Positions 8,917 to 18,803 are shown, numbered from the stretch's first letter. The stretch is DNA of 64,000 bases from Brevibacillus choshinensis (GCF_001420695.1 NZ_LJJB01000007.1:2091463-2155462); one strand, 5' to 3'. The notes: generated by a model from the sequence alone, not told the origin. Translations and numbers: made by a program.

Positions 8917-9811
8917 TTAGTTTCGGATCAAGATAATCGCGCAGCCAATCTCCCAACAGATTAATCCCTAGTGCAGTGATGGCGATCGCGACACCGGGAA
9001 AAGTAATCAACCACCAGGAACTGAAAATATAGTTTTTCCCTTCATTCAGCATATTTCCCCAGGCTGGTTGGGGCGGTTGCACACCAAATCCTAAAAAACT
9101 AACTGATGCCTCTGCAATGATAAAAGTGGCAATTTGAAAGGAGGAGAGCACGATGATCGGGGTAAGCAGATTCGGCAGGATATGCTTGATAATGATTTCC
9201 CACCCCGGAACACCTGTTGCCACACACGCCTGAATAAACTCCTTCTCCCGAATAGCCAGAACTTCTCCGCGAATTACACGAGCATAGATGACCCAGCCTG
9301 CAATCACCAGAGAAATAATGATGTTTCTCAACCCGGAGCCAATTACCGCATTAATCACGAGCACCAGCAGAATGAACGGGAAGCTGAGCTGTACATCTAC
9401 CAGCCGCATCAGCAGCTGATCCACCCAACCGCGAAAATAACCGGCTATCAATCCAACTAATGTACCGATCACTCCGGCAAACAGTACCGTACAAACGCCG
9501 ATCAAAAGCGACACCTTGGTTCCTTCGATGATTCTGGAAAACAGGTCTCGACCAAGCTGATCCGTTCCCAACAGATGTCCTTTTGATAGTGGCGGCAGCA
9601 ACTTTTGGGCAAAGTCGGTTACATTGGGATCATATGGGGTAAGCCATGTCCCGAATAGGCCAATTACCAGCATAATGACAACAATGATGAACCCCGTCAT
9701 ACCGGAATAGCTTCTTCGCAGCTGTTTAAAAAACGAAAGCGCATTCAATTCAGACTTCGCTCTCTGGCGGACAATTGGATGAGCCGGTTGTGCCGTCTGC
9801 AAATCTTCCAT
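8906..9811 (-). CDS. Peptide ABC transporter permease (DppC/OppC family)
   Basis: 301 residues, about six transmembrane helices, with a cytoplasmic N-terminal tail of about 38 residues. The binding-protein-dependent permease EAA loop is visible at EFIQACVATGVPGWEIIIKH. The OppC_N-type start (FFKQLRRSYSGMTGFIIV) and the LGTDQLGRDLFSRII motif are typical of DppC. Twelve bases downstream of dppB. Forms the membrane pore with the 9824-10741 product. Confidence 0.92.
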   Translation of the reverse strand: MEDLQTAQPAHPIVRQRAKSELNALSFFKQLRRSYSGMTGFIIVVIMLVIGLFGTWLTPYDPNVTDFAQKLLPPLSKGHLLGTDQLGRDLFSRIIEGTKVSLLIGVCTVLFAGVIGTLVGLIAGYFRGWVDQLLMRLVDVQLSFPFILLVLVINAVIGSGLRNIIISLVIAGWVIYARVIRGEVLAIREKEFIQACVATGVPGWEIIIKHILPNLLTPIIVLSSFQIATFIIAEASVSFLGFGVQPPQPAWGNMLNEGKNYIFSSWWLITFPGVAIAITALGINLLGDWLRDYLDPKLNGR

Positions 9812-9823
9812 CTCCCTCCCCTC

Positions 9824-10741
9824 CTATCGATACCGGATCTGCGGATTGACGAGAGCATATAGCAGATCGGCAAGAAAATTAACGACCGAGTAGATGACCG
9901 AGATGAGGAAGATTGTTGCCATTACCACAGGAAAGTCTCGGCTCAACAATGATTGCATCAAAAGTTTCCCAATCCCCGGCCATGAGAAAACCACTTCGGT
10001 GATGACCGACCCTCCCAGAAGCACTCCAAGGTCCAAAGCTACTAGGGTAATGAGCGGAATCGATGCATTTTTCAAACCATACCAGGAAAGGATTTTCAAC
10101 ATTGAAGCTCCTGACGCTTTGGCTGTACGGATATAATCTTCGTTGTAGACGTCAATCATGGTGGAACGGGTAAAGCGGGTAAAACGCGCGATACTGTATC
10201 CAGCCAGTGTGAGAGTGGGCAAAATCATGTGGGTGACAGATCCTCCTCCACCAGTAGGCAGCCATTGCATGATTACGCCAAAGAAGTAAATCAGAATTAG
10301 GCCAAGCCAGAAGTTAGGAACCGCTTGCCCGATAACTGTTAACGTCACACCTAGTTGGTCAAATAGTGAATTTCGTCTGTATGCAGACAGGATTCCGATA
10401 GGGATTGATATCAGAAGCGCTACACCCATCGCGAAAAGAGCAAGCTGAAACGTGGCAGGAAGTCGCTCCAACACCAGACCAAGCGCATCTTCTCGAGCGA
10501 CAAGGGATTTCCCGAAATCGCCCTGTATCGCATTCACGATAAACTCCCCGTATTGGACATACAACGGACGGTCAAACCCCAATTGGCTCCGGTAATACTC
10601 AAGCTGTTCACGTGGAGCGTCCGGCGGCAGAAACAAAGCGGTTGGGTCGCCGGACAATCTCACAAGAAAAAAGACAGCCGTCAATGCGAGAAAGACAACT
10701 ACGAACATTTGAAGAACCCGCTTGCACAAAAAGCCCAGCAT
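9824..10741 (-). CDS. Peptide ABC transporter permease (DppB/OppB family)
   Basis: 305 residues, six predicted membrane spans starting at LCKRVLQMFVVVFLALTAVF. The EAA loop reads YIRTAKASGASMLKILSWYG, and the C-terminal VFSWPGIGKLLMQSLLSRDF block is diagnostic for DppB. Preceded by the lipoprotein gene (28-base gap) and followed by dppC (12-base gap), the classical order. Confidence 0.92.
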   Translation of the reverse strand: MLGFLCKRVLQMFVVVFLALTAVFFLVRLSGDPTALFLPPDAPREQLEYYRSQLGFDRPLYVQYGEFIVNAIQGDFGKSLVAREDALGLVLERLPATFQLALFAMGVALLISIPIGILSAYRRNSLFDQLGVTLTVIGQAVPNFWLGLILIYFFGVIMQWLPTGGGGSVTHMILPTLTLAGYSIARFTRFTRSTMIDVYNEDYIRTAKASGASMLKILSWYGLKNASIPLITLVALDLGVLLGGSVITEVVFSWPGIGKLLMQSLLSRDFPVVMATIFLISVIYSVVNFLADLLYALVNPQIRYR

Positions 10742-10769
10742 GAATTCACCTCCATTCCATCTGAAAACG

Positions 10770-12317
10770 CTACCAACTCATATCGTGCACTTGAAACCGT
10801 TCATCTACCCGCGGTTCAAACTTCAGTTTCTTATCCATGGCGTAGATGTCGGCTTGTTGCCATAGCGGTTGAAAGGCAGCCTCTTCTACCAATTTATTCT
10901 GAATAGCATCAAACCCTTTTTTCCGCTCTTCTTTTCCAAACACAGGAATGGTCGCTTGAATTTGCTCCTCTACGGATGAATCGTAAAACCCACTGTATGG
11001 AGCGTTTTTAGTAAACAAACCCTCGACTGTGGTCTGCGGTTCAAGTGACGGACCCCAGCCGTTAATATACATATCTTTCATTTCTTTTTTTCGAATCTTG
11101 GAAAGGTGGTTCCCCCATTCATTCACCTGAACATCCACATTGATGCCAATTCTCGCCAGTTGTGCTTGAATAGCCTGTGCGACCTGGGAATCCATGGGAT
11201 AGCGACCATTTGGGGTATCCAGTTGCAGTTTCAATTGAGCAGGCTCGATCCCCGCCTCCTTCAGCAGTTGTTTCGCTTTCTCTTGGTCATACGCATAATC
11301 AGGCGTCTCCGAAAATCCGCTGTTCACCTTAGGTAAGGGACCTGTCATTTTCGTTCCATATCCATTTAGTACGGACGCAAGAAGTTCATCTACATTAATA
11401 GCGTGACGAATCGCTTGACGTACTTTTTTATCTTTTAGAGGCCCGTCGTAAAACGTATTGAGTGCCACGTAGTTAAGCCTTGCAGATTCGCGGACTGCCA
11501 CTTTGACGTTTCCTTGCGCCTTAATTTTCTCAACAGAATCAACCGGCAGGTTCTTGATCAAGTTCACCTCCCCGCTCATGAGTGCAGAGAGCCTTGCGCT
11601 AAATTCAGGAATATAGCGGAACCTCACTATTGGAATAGCAGGTTTTCCAGCCCAATACTGATCGTTTGCCACCAGTTCCAAGTATTGGTCTCGTTTCCAT
11701 TCAGAGAATTTGTAGGGACCTGTTCCAATCGGATTGCTTGCAGCCTTCTCCAATCCCAATTCTTTGACGTGACTTGGCTCCATGATCAATAAGTCATCGG
11801 CTAAACGATCTAAAAAGTTAGCGAAGGGCTTCGTTGTGATTATACGTATGGTACGATCATCGACCACTTGTGCTTCCTTTACATTGAGCCAGCGGGAACG
11901 GTAGAACGATTTGTTCGTCTCGTCGAGAATGAAGTCAATGTTGAATTTTACCGCTTCCGCGTTGAAGGGTTTACCATTATGGAATACTACTTGATCCTTC
12001 AGTTTGAATTCCCATGTGTTACTGTCCGGATTGCTCCATTCGGTGGCGAGATTTGGGATGATTTTCCCCTCTATATCACGGCTTACCAGCGGATCGTAAA
12101 TGTTTCTGAGTTGGACATCGTTCACGTAATTCAGGTCCGTATTGGCCAGCATCGTAACTGCATCCGATTCCAGCGCAATTACGACTTTCTCCGGCGTTGT
12201 GCTTCCTGCATTCGCCTCAACTTGACCTTTGGCTGGCTCATCCACATTGGTTGCCGGCGTACAAGCCGCGACGACCAATATCAACACCATTAATAGGAGC
12301 CCAAATGCTTTTTTCAT
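10770..12317 (-). CDS. Peptide-binding lipoprotein of the ABC transporter (SBP_bac_5)
   Basis: The frame extends upstream to 12365, but ATG at 12317 has a good RBS (ggggag, 6 bases) and begins a lipoprotein signal, MKKAFGLLLMVLILVVAAC, with Cys19 as lipid anchor; 515 residues. The mature protein has SBP_bac_5 motifs (LRNIYDPLVSRD, IGTGPYKF, VRQAIRHAINVDELL). It captures peptides on the outer face of the membrane and hands them to the DppBC pore. Located 16 bases after the M20 peptidase gene in the same operon. Confidence 0.9.
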   Translation of the reverse strand: MKKAFGLLLMVLILVVAACTPATNVDEPAKGQVEANAGSTTPEKVVIALESDAVTMLANTDLNYVNDVQLRNIYDPLVSRDIEGKIIPNLATEWSNPDSNTWEFKLKDQVVFHNGKPFNAEAVKFNIDFILDETNKSFYRSRWLNVKEAQVVDDRTIRIITTKPFANFLDRLADDLLIMEPSHVKELGLEKAASNPIGTGPYKFSEWKRDQYLELVANDQYWAGKPAIPIVRFRYIPEFSARLSALMSGEVNLIKNLPVDSVEKIKAQGNVKVAVRESARLNYVALNTFYDGPLKDKKVRQAIRHAINVDELLASVLNGYGTKMTGPLPKVNSGFSETPDYAYDQEKAKQLLKEAGIEPAQLKLQLDTPNGRYPMDSQVAQAIQAQLARIGINVDVQVNEWGNHLSKIRKKEMKDMYINGWGPSLEPQTTVEGLFTKNAPYSGFYDSSVEEQIQATIPVFGKEERKKGFDAIQNKLVEEAAFQPLWQQADIYAMDKKLKFEPRVDERFQVHDMSW

Positions 12318-12333
12318 TTCATTCTCCCCTTTC

Positions 12334-13536
12334 CTACACGTATGAGCGTTCGTTATCCGTTTCACTTAAATACGCTGCGGCTATTTGGTAGAAAAATTTC
12401 ACTCCCTTCTTGTAATCCGCTATTTCGATATACTCATTCGTCTGATGAGCCAGTTCTGGTATGCCGGGGCCCATTATAAGGATGTCGCCTGACTGATACT
12501 GACTGAACACAGAGCCATCCGTAAAGTAATTGGCTCCTATCGGGGTAATGTCCGAATATCCATTTTCCAAAAGAACGTTCTGCGCCGTCCGAACAATGGA
12601 AGACTCCACTGATGTCATGACAGCCGGCAAGTCCAGCAGTGTTTCTACCTCAATTCGTGAACAGGGGTGACTCCCTGCAATTCTTGTTGCTGTCTCTTGC
12701 AAGAGTACTAGAATAGTAGAATGATTTACCGACGGATTGGTTCTGATATCAACAGTCATTTCACAATAATCTGGGACTACATTGATTTTTTCTCCCCCCT
12801 GGATTTTCGTTACGGTAAAAGTCGTTTGGGATAGGAGTGGATGGCACGTTTCTTGCATTTTAGATTGCTGCAAGCATCCAAAATAATCATGCGCCATACA
12901 GATCGCATTCATGCCTTGCTGCGGCATGGAGGCATGGGCATTTTTGCCGTAACATTTGATTTTGACCCACAGGACTCCTTTGTGAGCAATGACCAGTTTG
13001 TGTGCTGTCGGCTCCGCGATAATCATCGAATCGTATGTAGGCAACTGTTGATCACACATCATCCGTTTGGCCCCTTCACCACCTGTCTCTTCACCAAAAG
13101 TAACGGCCAACAGGCATTCACCTTGCCACTCTTCTCTTCTTTCATGAAGATACGAAAACGCAAGCAACATGCTGTAAAGCCCTCCTTTCATATCGCTGGT
13201 TCCGCGACCATACATACGGCCTTCTACACATTCGCCCGCGAAAGGGGGATAATCCCACTCGGATTCTCCTATTGCCACGGTGTCAAGATGGCCGCTGAAT
13301 ACCAATCGTTTGCCATGCTTGCCACTGTTGATCCGAGCAATTAGATTGGCTCTCCCAGGCGATGCGGGATAAAGCTCGTTTGGAATCCCGTAATCATTCA
13401 GAATTTTTTGTATTTTTAACGCGAGAGCAAGTTCATTTCCGGGTGGATTCACAGTGTTGCAACGGATTGCATCCTGGAGAAGGGATACCGGATTCTGCTT
13501 CTCCAGCCATTCAACAATATCTTCTTTTTCATCCAT
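12334..13536 (-). CDS. M20 family metallopeptidase (ArgE/DapE-like)
   Basis: 400 residues. Metal-site motifs in order: SGHLDTV near residue 80, GRGTSDMKGG near 110, GEETGGEG near 150, with a dimerisation domain from about 180. Enzymes of this group remove acyl groups from amino acids or cut dipeptides using two zinc ions. No signal peptide, so cytoplasmic. First gene of the eight-gene peptide import operon, so it probably processes what the transporter brings in. Its promoter lies in the 168-base gap shared with the divergent PucR gene. Confidence 0.88.
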   Translation of the reverse strand: MDEKEDIVEWLEKQNPVSLLQDAIRCNTVNPPGNELALALKIQKILNDYGIPNELYPASPGRANLIARINSGKHGKRLVFSGHLDTVAIGESEWDYPPFAGECVEGRMYGRGTSDMKGGLYSMLLAFSYLHERREEWQGECLLAVTFGEETGGEGAKRMMCDQQLPTYDSMIIAEPTAHKLVIAHKGVLWVKIKCYGKNAHASMPQQGMNAICMAHDYFGCLQQSKMQETCHPLLSQTTFTVTKIQGGEKINVVPDYCEMTVDIRTNPSVNHSTILVLLQETATRIAGSHPCSRIEVETLLDLPAVMTSVESSIVRTAQNVLLENGYSDITPIGANYFTDGSVFSQYQSGDILIMGPGIPELAHQTNEYIEIADYKKGVKFFYQIAAAYLSETDNERSYV

Positions 13537-13620
13537 GCGTGTTCTCCCCTTCTTACTTAACTAGCTACATCATAGCAACCGCTTTCTTCACCGACTATTG
13601 ACCATTTTTCCAAAAAAAAG

Positions 13621-13641
13621 AAGAGTGAATTGTACACTCTT
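13621..13641. promoter_or_regulatory. Candidate operator between the M20 operon and pucR
   Basis: A perfect inverted repeat with 7-bp arms, aagagtg and cactctt, separated by aattgta, lies 64 bases before the PucR start and 85 bases before the M20 start. It is the only clear dyad in the divergent promoter gap and is a natural candidate site for the PucR regulator. Inference only. Confidence 0.4.
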
Positions 13642-13704
13642 TACAAGCCTGTGACTTACACTTAAAAATGCTGTCATTCAATTCGTAAATGGAGGAGGAG
13701 AAAA

Positions 13705-15330
13705 ATGGGTTTAGCCATACGGGAAATCTTGCTCATGAAAGAGATGGAGCATGCTACTTTGCTGGCAGGATCGTTAGGCATTGACCGCATCGTTCAGTCT
13801 ACCACTGTTCTGGATGCACCGGACGCGATTAAGTGGCTGAAAGGAAATGAACTTGCCCTTACTTCAACATACCCTCTATTGCAGTCTCCCGAACAGCTTG
13901 ACCACCTTGTGGAGGAACTGGTAAATCGTAATGTTGCCGGGCTCGGCGTCAAACTAAACCGTTATATCAAAAAAATACCCGAAACCATGCTTCAAACAGC
14001 AAATGAAATGGGATTCCCCATTATCTCCCTCCCCAGCGAAAAGGCATGGATTGAGTTTATCAATCCGATTCTCACCGAAATCCTTAATCACCGTGCGAAG
14101 CACCTGTTGCATTCCGAGGAAATCCATCAAAGCTTTACCCGCATTCTACTCGCCAATTCAGATATGGAAGAGTTGGCCGAGCTAATTCACTTCTACGCTC
14201 GTGATCCAATTGGTATTTTCATGTTAGACGAGAAAAAAGCCATCGTTATACCAGCTCACTTTCCCCTCCCCCAGACGGATTTGCAGCAGATGTTCAACCT
14301 GAGCACCCATTCCAAAACCTTGATAGATCCCGTTCATGAAGTATACAGCATTAGATTGGCAGATCGGGATGCTGTTCTTTTGCCTGTCCATAACGCTGTA
14401 GAATTGGTTGGCCACATTGTCATTTTCCGGAATAACATGCAGTTAGCGCCGCAGGAGATCAACCTGTGTCTTCACGCTAAAAATGCTGTAGCATTAAAAA
14501 TCATGCAATTGCACGCAGAACAAGAGAGCCGAAGACGATATCTGAACGAGTTTGTCACCCATCTGCTGTATCATCCTCTTACTTCTGAGACACTTCCAGA
14601 GGTTAATCGTAAAGGTTGGGAATTGGGAATTGAATTGTCCCCCAAATACATCGTTCTGTCAATCAAGCTAGAATCCCTCTCTCTCAAGGAAGTGCAAGAA
14701 ATGTATGATGTACTTTCTCTTCGCCTTGAACCGGCTCATCACTACCTGCTCGGGATTGACAAGGAGAATCACATTGTCTGTCTTTATCCATCCGACATGC
14801 TTGATAAGGGATTTCACGATAATACCGCGGAAACATTCATCTCGCTTCTGCGCGGCTTGGAATCATTTAACACGCGATTGAACTGGGCAATCGGCATAAG
14901 TCAAAAAACCGATTTGTACTCTCTTCCAGATGGATATCGTGAGTCGTTAAAAGCCTTATACCATGGCATTCGGGTATCCGGGTATAAGAGCGTTCAGCTT
15001 TATCAAGAAATGGGGATCTACCGTTTGCTTACTCACCCCGCCCTTATGGAGGAAGCCCTTCACTATGTACGTGAAATTCTTGATCCCTTGCTAAATTACG
15101 ACCGTGCAAATCAGGCCAATCTTGTTAATACTCTCAAAGTGTTTCTCGATCAGGAAGGGAATTATCGGGACACGGCCAAAGAGTTATTTGTTCACCACAA
15201 TACAGTACGATACCGTGTTCAGTTGATTGAAAGACAAACAGGGAGGGACCTGCAGATCCAAAGCAATCGTCTTCAGTTCCAGGTTGCTCTCCTGCTGCTG
15301 CCTCTTGTCAAGAATCGTAAAGAACAATAG
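13705..15330 (+). CDS. PucR family transcriptional regulator
   Basis: 541 residues. N-terminal PucR domain (about 1-125; LAGSLGIDRIVQSTTVLDAP and WLKGNELALTSTYPL), a central GGDEF-like region, and the C-terminal PucR HTH (YRDTAKELFVHHNTVRYRV) that binds DNA. RBS ggaggagg is strong. Divergent from the peptide import operon, which it most likely controls, probably in response to an amino acid or peptide-derived signal. A second PucR lies at 44705-46363. Confidence 0.9.
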   Translation: MGLAIREILLMKEMEHATLLAGSLGIDRIVQSTTVLDAPDAIKWLKGNELALTSTYPLLQSPEQLDHLVEELVNRNVAGLGVKLNRYIKKIPETMLQTANEMGFPIISLPSEKAWIEFINPILTEILNHRAKHLLHSEEIHQSFTRILLANSDMEELAELIHFYARDPIGIFMLDEKKAIVIPAHFPLPQTDLQQMFNLSTHSKTLIDPVHEVYSIRLADRDAVLLPVHNAVELVGHIVIFRNNMQLAPQEINLCLHAKNAVALKIMQLHAEQESRRRYLNEFVTHLLYHPLTSETLPEVNRKGWELGIELSPKYIVLSIKLESLSLKEVQEMYDVLSLRLEPAHHYLLGIDKENHIVCLYPSDMLDKGFHDNTAETFISLLRGLESFNTRLNWAIGISQKTDLYSLPDGYRESLKALYHGIRVSGYKSVQLYQEMGIYRLLTHPALMEEALHYVREILDPLLNYDRANQANLVNTLKVFLDQEGNYRDTAKELFVHHNTVRYRVQLIERQTGRDLQIQSNRLQFQVALLLLPLVKNRKEQ

Positions 15331-15736
15331 ATGTACAGAAAAAATGAATTGGCATTTCGTCCAAAGGCTTAAGGGTAACCATTCGGTCAGATCTAATCGG
15401 GGTAGTCATAGTCGCGGTTATCCCGTTCTTGTACATAACACGTCTCAAATCCAGCATGGTTGTTTTCATGCATATTTTGCGGAGGTAAGCTCTTCTCATC
15501 AAATACCTTCGTGAATACTTCGACTAATGACAAACCGATTTATTGTGAATCCTAGTGAACCAATCAATGTCCAATATTTTAAACTATCGTTTGATTATAT
15601 GTACAAATATTTAAACACTTTAGAAATGAATAACAATTTCGCTATACTTCTATGCAAGCGGTTCCATTATTCTTCACGCTGGCATGTGAGTTGCAATTAT
15701 TATTCATAAAATTGAAGATCATTGGAGGGGACGTTA
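15331..15736. other. 406-bp intergenic region upstream of the second binding lipoprotein
   Basis: No gene recognised. A possible sigma-A promoter is tttaga (about 15619) with tatact at 15643-15648, 18 bases apart. An RBS ggagggg precedes the TTG start of the next gene. The first part shows no clear terminator for pucR. Confidence 0.3.
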
Positions 15737-17386
15737 TTGAAGAAGCAAGTCATTTCAGCCTTGATGCTGACATTCGCGATATCGGGATGCAGTGGGCAAG
15801 ATGCAACAGGCACAACTTCTACACAGCCAACATCTGAGCAGCAAACCTCTCCCACGCCTGCGACCGGGACGGAGAAAATAAGGGAGCATATCTTCCGGAC
15901 CAATACGTTTGTCGAACCGCCAACAGCTGATCCCGGCATTCTGGATGACATTGCATCTGAAACCGTCACCCGTGCACTGTTTGACGGGCTTACCCGGATT
16001 GGACAGGACAACAAGCCGCATGAAGCAGCTGCCGAAAAAATTGAAGTATCACCAGATGGGCTTACCTACATATTTACTATTCGCGATGCCAAATGGAGTA
16101 ACGGTGATCCGGTTACCGCCTATGATTTCGAATTCGCATGGAAACGAGTACTAGATCCAAGTACCGGCTCCAAATCCCCCGACAAGCTCTATTATTTGAA
16201 AAACGGAAAAAAAGCTCACATGGGCCAGGCGAAGCCAGACGAGATTGGCGTGAAAGCTACGAACGACAAGACACTGGTTGTTACCCTGGAAAGTCCCGCT
16301 CCCTTTTTCCTGGAGTTGACTGCTTACCCCACCTACTATCCCGTCAATAAAAAACTGGTCGAATCCAACACGAAATGGGCGGTTGATCCGAACGAATATG
16401 TCAGTAACGGACCATTCAAGCTTGAAACCTGGGATCACAAGAGCAAAATGGTATTGGCAAAAAATGAGAACTATTGGGATGCCAATACAGTAAAGCTGGA
16501 CAAGATCGAGCTGTCCATGATTGAGGACCCCAACACCGAGCTGTCCATGTTTGAAAATGGCGAGCTTGATCTAGCAGGTACGCCGCTGGGTGCACTGCCG
16601 TTTGATGCGATGCCGACGCTGAAGGAATCCGGCAAATTGGAGATTCAGCCGTACGCTGCTACATACTGGTACAAATTCAATACAGAAAAACCACCGTTCA
16701 ACAACGTCAAGATTCGAAAAGCGTTTACGTACGCCATAAATCGCCAACAAATTATTGACAATGTAACACAAGGAAACCAGCTTCCTGCTACAAGCGCCCT
16801 ACCTCCGTCTATGACTTTTAAGCAGGAACCGTTCTTCCACGATGGTGACATTCAAACGGCGAAGCAGTTGCTGGCAGAGGGCATGAAGGAAATGGGAATG
16901 ACCAAGTTACCAGCTATTACACTTTCGTTCAATACGTCGGAGGGACACAAAAAAATTGCCGAAGCAATCCAGGATCAATGGAGAAAAGCGCTAGGCGTTG
17001 ATGTACAGCTGAATAACCAAGAATGGAAGGTATATCTGGAGACGATACATCAAGGCAACTATCAGGTTGGCAGACTGGGCTGGGCAGCGCAGTACAACGA
17101 TCCGGTCAACATCCTGGAGCTATTCAAGGAAAAAAGCGGAGCTAACAATGATACGGGCTGGGAAAATCCCCAATATAAGGAACTTCTAAGCAAATCAACG
17201 TTGGAGACCAACCCGACGAAGCGCAAAGAGCTGCTTGCCCAAGCTGAGCAAATCCTGATGAACGAGTTGCCGATCGCGCCTATCTACTACTACACCAACA
17301 ACTACGTGAAGCAGCAGTATGTCAACGGTCTGTTTGTCAGTGATACAGGCAGAGTGGACTGGAAATGGACAACCCTTACAAAGTAG
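15737..17386 (+). CDS. Oligopeptide-binding lipoprotein (OppA family)
   Basis: The likely start is TTG at 15737 (RBS ggagggg, 6 bases), giving a lipoprotein signal (M)KKQVISALMLTFAISGC with the lipid Cys at residue 18; 549 residues. SBP_bac_5 features: VTRALFDGLTRIG, SNGPFKLETWDHK, FNNVKIRKAFTYAINRQQI. It resembles OppA proteins of Gram-positives more than the SBP in the neighbouring operon. There is no permease next to it, so it probably docks on the transporter encoded at 6915-10741 or another Opp system. It is followed by an aminopeptidase gene 30 bases later. Confidence 0.88.
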   Translation: MKKQVISALMLTFAISGCSGQDATGTTSTQPTSEQQTSPTPATGTEKIREHIFRTNTFVEPPTADPGILDDIASETVTRALFDGLTRIGQDNKPHEAAAEKIEVSPDGLTYIFTIRDAKWSNGDPVTAYDFEFAWKRVLDPSTGSKSPDKLYYLKNGKKAHMGQAKPDEIGVKATNDKTLVVTLESPAPFFLELTAYPTYYPVNKKLVESNTKWAVDPNEYVSNGPFKLETWDHKSKMVLAKNENYWDANTVKLDKIELSMIEDPNTELSMFENGELDLAGTPLGALPFDAMPTLKESGKLEIQPYAATYWYKFNTEKPPFNNVKIRKAFTYAINRQQIIDNVTQGNQLPATSALPPSMTFKQEPFFHDGDIQTAKQLLAEGMKEMGMTKLPAITLSFNTSEGHKKIAEAIQDQWRKALGVDVQLNNQEWKVYLETIHQGNYQVGRLGWAAQYNDPVNILELFKEKSGANNDTGWENPQYKELLSKSTLETNPTKRKELLAQAEQILMNELPIAPIYYYTNNYVKQQYVNGLFVSDTGRVDWKWTTLTK

Positions 17387-17416
17387 CGAATACACCGGAT
17401 AAAGGAGAGAATGTAT

Positions 17417-18526
17417 ATGCTGGATCAACGCTTGACCAAACTAGCCGAGCATCTGCTTACCTACTCCCTCGAGTTGCAGGAAAACGAAAATCTGATGATC
17501 GAGCTGCGCGGCGAGGGACATCCCCTGGTGAAGGAATTGATCAAGGCCGCCTACGCAAAGGGGGCGCGCCCGTTTGTCAAATACGTCGATCATGGCATCC
17601 AGCGCGAATTGTTGAAAGGTACCACCACTGAACGTAGCGCGATTTTGAACAAATGGCAGGAGCCGATTTGGCGGGATATCCAGAAGGTGGTCACGATCAA
17701 CGGTCACATCAACGACAGTGAAATGGCCGATGTTCCCGTAGAAAAGAGGCGTATCCATCAGGCTGGCATCAAGCCCTCCTACGATTACATGGTAAGCAAT
17801 ACGAGATGGACCGTCATCAGCTATCCGACACCTGCCATGGCCCAGGCTGCCAATATGCCAACCGACACGTTTTTCGACTACTACTTCCATGTCTGTCTGC
17901 TCAATTACCAGCAGATGCACGATGCATTTGTTCCACTCAAGCAGTTGATGGACGAGACGGACAAGGTGCGGATCACCGGACCCGGCACAGACCTAAGCTT
18001 CTCTATCAAGGGGATATCCAGCATCATCTGCGCCGGAAAAATCAATGTGCCAGACGGAGAAATTTACACCTCCCCTGTCCGCGATTCCGTAAACGGTACT
18101 ATCACTTTCAATGCCTCTACTCCTTACCAGGGCACCAAGTTCAGCGATATCCAGCTGACTTTCGAGAAAGGGAAGGTGGTCTTAGCGCAATCCAACGATA
18201 CGAAGCGGATTAACGAAATTATAGACAGTGACGCGGGTGCGCGATACATCGGAGAGTTCGCGATCAGCGTCAATCCATATATCCAGCACCCGATGAATGA
18301 CATCTATTTTGACGAAAAAATTGACGGCAGCTTTCACTTTGCTTTGGGCCAGGCATACAAAAATGCCGATAACGGCAATCGTAGTACGATCCATTGGGAC
18401 ATCGTCAGCATTCAACGCCCTGAATATGGCGGGGGCGAAATTTGGTTCGACGACGTATTGATTCGCAAAGATGGTCTGTTTGTACACGAGGCTCTGCTTG
18501 ACTTGAACCCTGAACGGCTGCGTTAA
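17417..18526 (+). CDS. M29 family aminopeptidase (AmpS/PepS-like)
   Basis: About 369 residues. Metal-binding residues of the M29 family are recognisable in order: Glu in PDGEIYTSP, Glu in IGEFAISVNP, His in GSFHFALGQAY, and His/Asp in HWDIV. These two-cobalt/zinc enzymes release N-terminal residues from peptides in the cytoplasm. Two ATGs compete (17411 and 17417); aaaggag gives better spacing to 17417. Co-directional with the OppA-like lipoprotein, matching uptake followed by hydrolysis. Confidence 0.88.
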   Translation: MLDQRLTKLAEHLLTYSLELQENENLMIELRGEGHPLVKELIKAAYAKGARPFVKYVDHGIQRELLKGTTTERSAILNKWQEPIWRDIQKVVTINGHINDSEMADVPVEKRRIHQAGIKPSYDYMVSNTRWTVISYPTPAMAQAANMPTDTFFDYYFHVCLLNYQQMHDAFVPLKQLMDETDKVRITGPGTDLSFSIKGISSIICAGKINVPDGEIYTSPVRDSVNGTITFNASTPYQGTKFSDIQLTFEKGKVVLAQSNDTKRINEIIDSDAGARYIGEFAISVNPYIQHPMNDIYFDEKIDGSFHFALGQAYKNADNGNRSTIHWDIVSIQRPEYGGGEIWFDDVLIRKDGLFVHEALLDLNPERLR

Positions 18527-18541
18527 CCACGTTTTTCACAA

Positions 18542-18580
18542 GAATGATGCCCCTATCTATTAGGAATAGAGGCATCATTC
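18542..18580. terminator. Hairpin terminator between convergent aminopeptidase and MFS genes
   Basis: gaatgatgcc(c) and ggcatcattc pair with further pairing of ctat/atag inside, a stem of about 15 bp. The T-run is poor on either strand but the position right after the stop codon of the aminopeptidase gene supports a terminator role. Confidence 0.6.
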
Positions 18581-18646
18581 TCACACTAGTCTTTTATCAT
18601 GATAGTAATCCGAATTCACAAAGCCTGTTTATCTTCAACTATGCAA

Positions 18647-18670
18647 CTATCGAACCCGTTAGTTCAACAA
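18647..18670 (+). repeat. Terminal repeat copy (ctatcgaacccgttag type)
   Basis: ctatcgaacccgttagttca, one of about ten copies in the window (others at 39132, 46947, 48751, 60301, 61035, 61799, 62431). It directly follows the stop codon of the small minus-strand remnant described next. Confidence 0.6.
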
Positions 18671-18678
18671 CTTTTCCG

Positions 18679-18795
18679 TTACTTGTGATACGGTTCACCA
18701 TTACGGTCATAACTGCAGACAGTAAGGGTACTCAATGTAGGAATCTCAGAGGCGGCCTCACGCAGATAAACAAGATACAGAGCAACGGAGATCTA
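18679..18795 (-). pseudogene. C-terminal coding remnant ending ...SYDRNGEPYHK
   Basis: A minus-strand frame without a start runs about 37 codons and ends CSYDRNGEPYHK then taa, immediately next to the repeat at 18647-18670. The same EPYHK-coding bases (gtgatacggttca on plus) recur at 62461-62473 beside another copy of the repeat. Two unrelated sites sharing both the coding tail and the repeat suggest the end of one mobile-element gene, possibly a transposase. The family was not recognised. Confidence 0.35.
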
Positions 18796-18803
18796 TAACA
18801 AGA

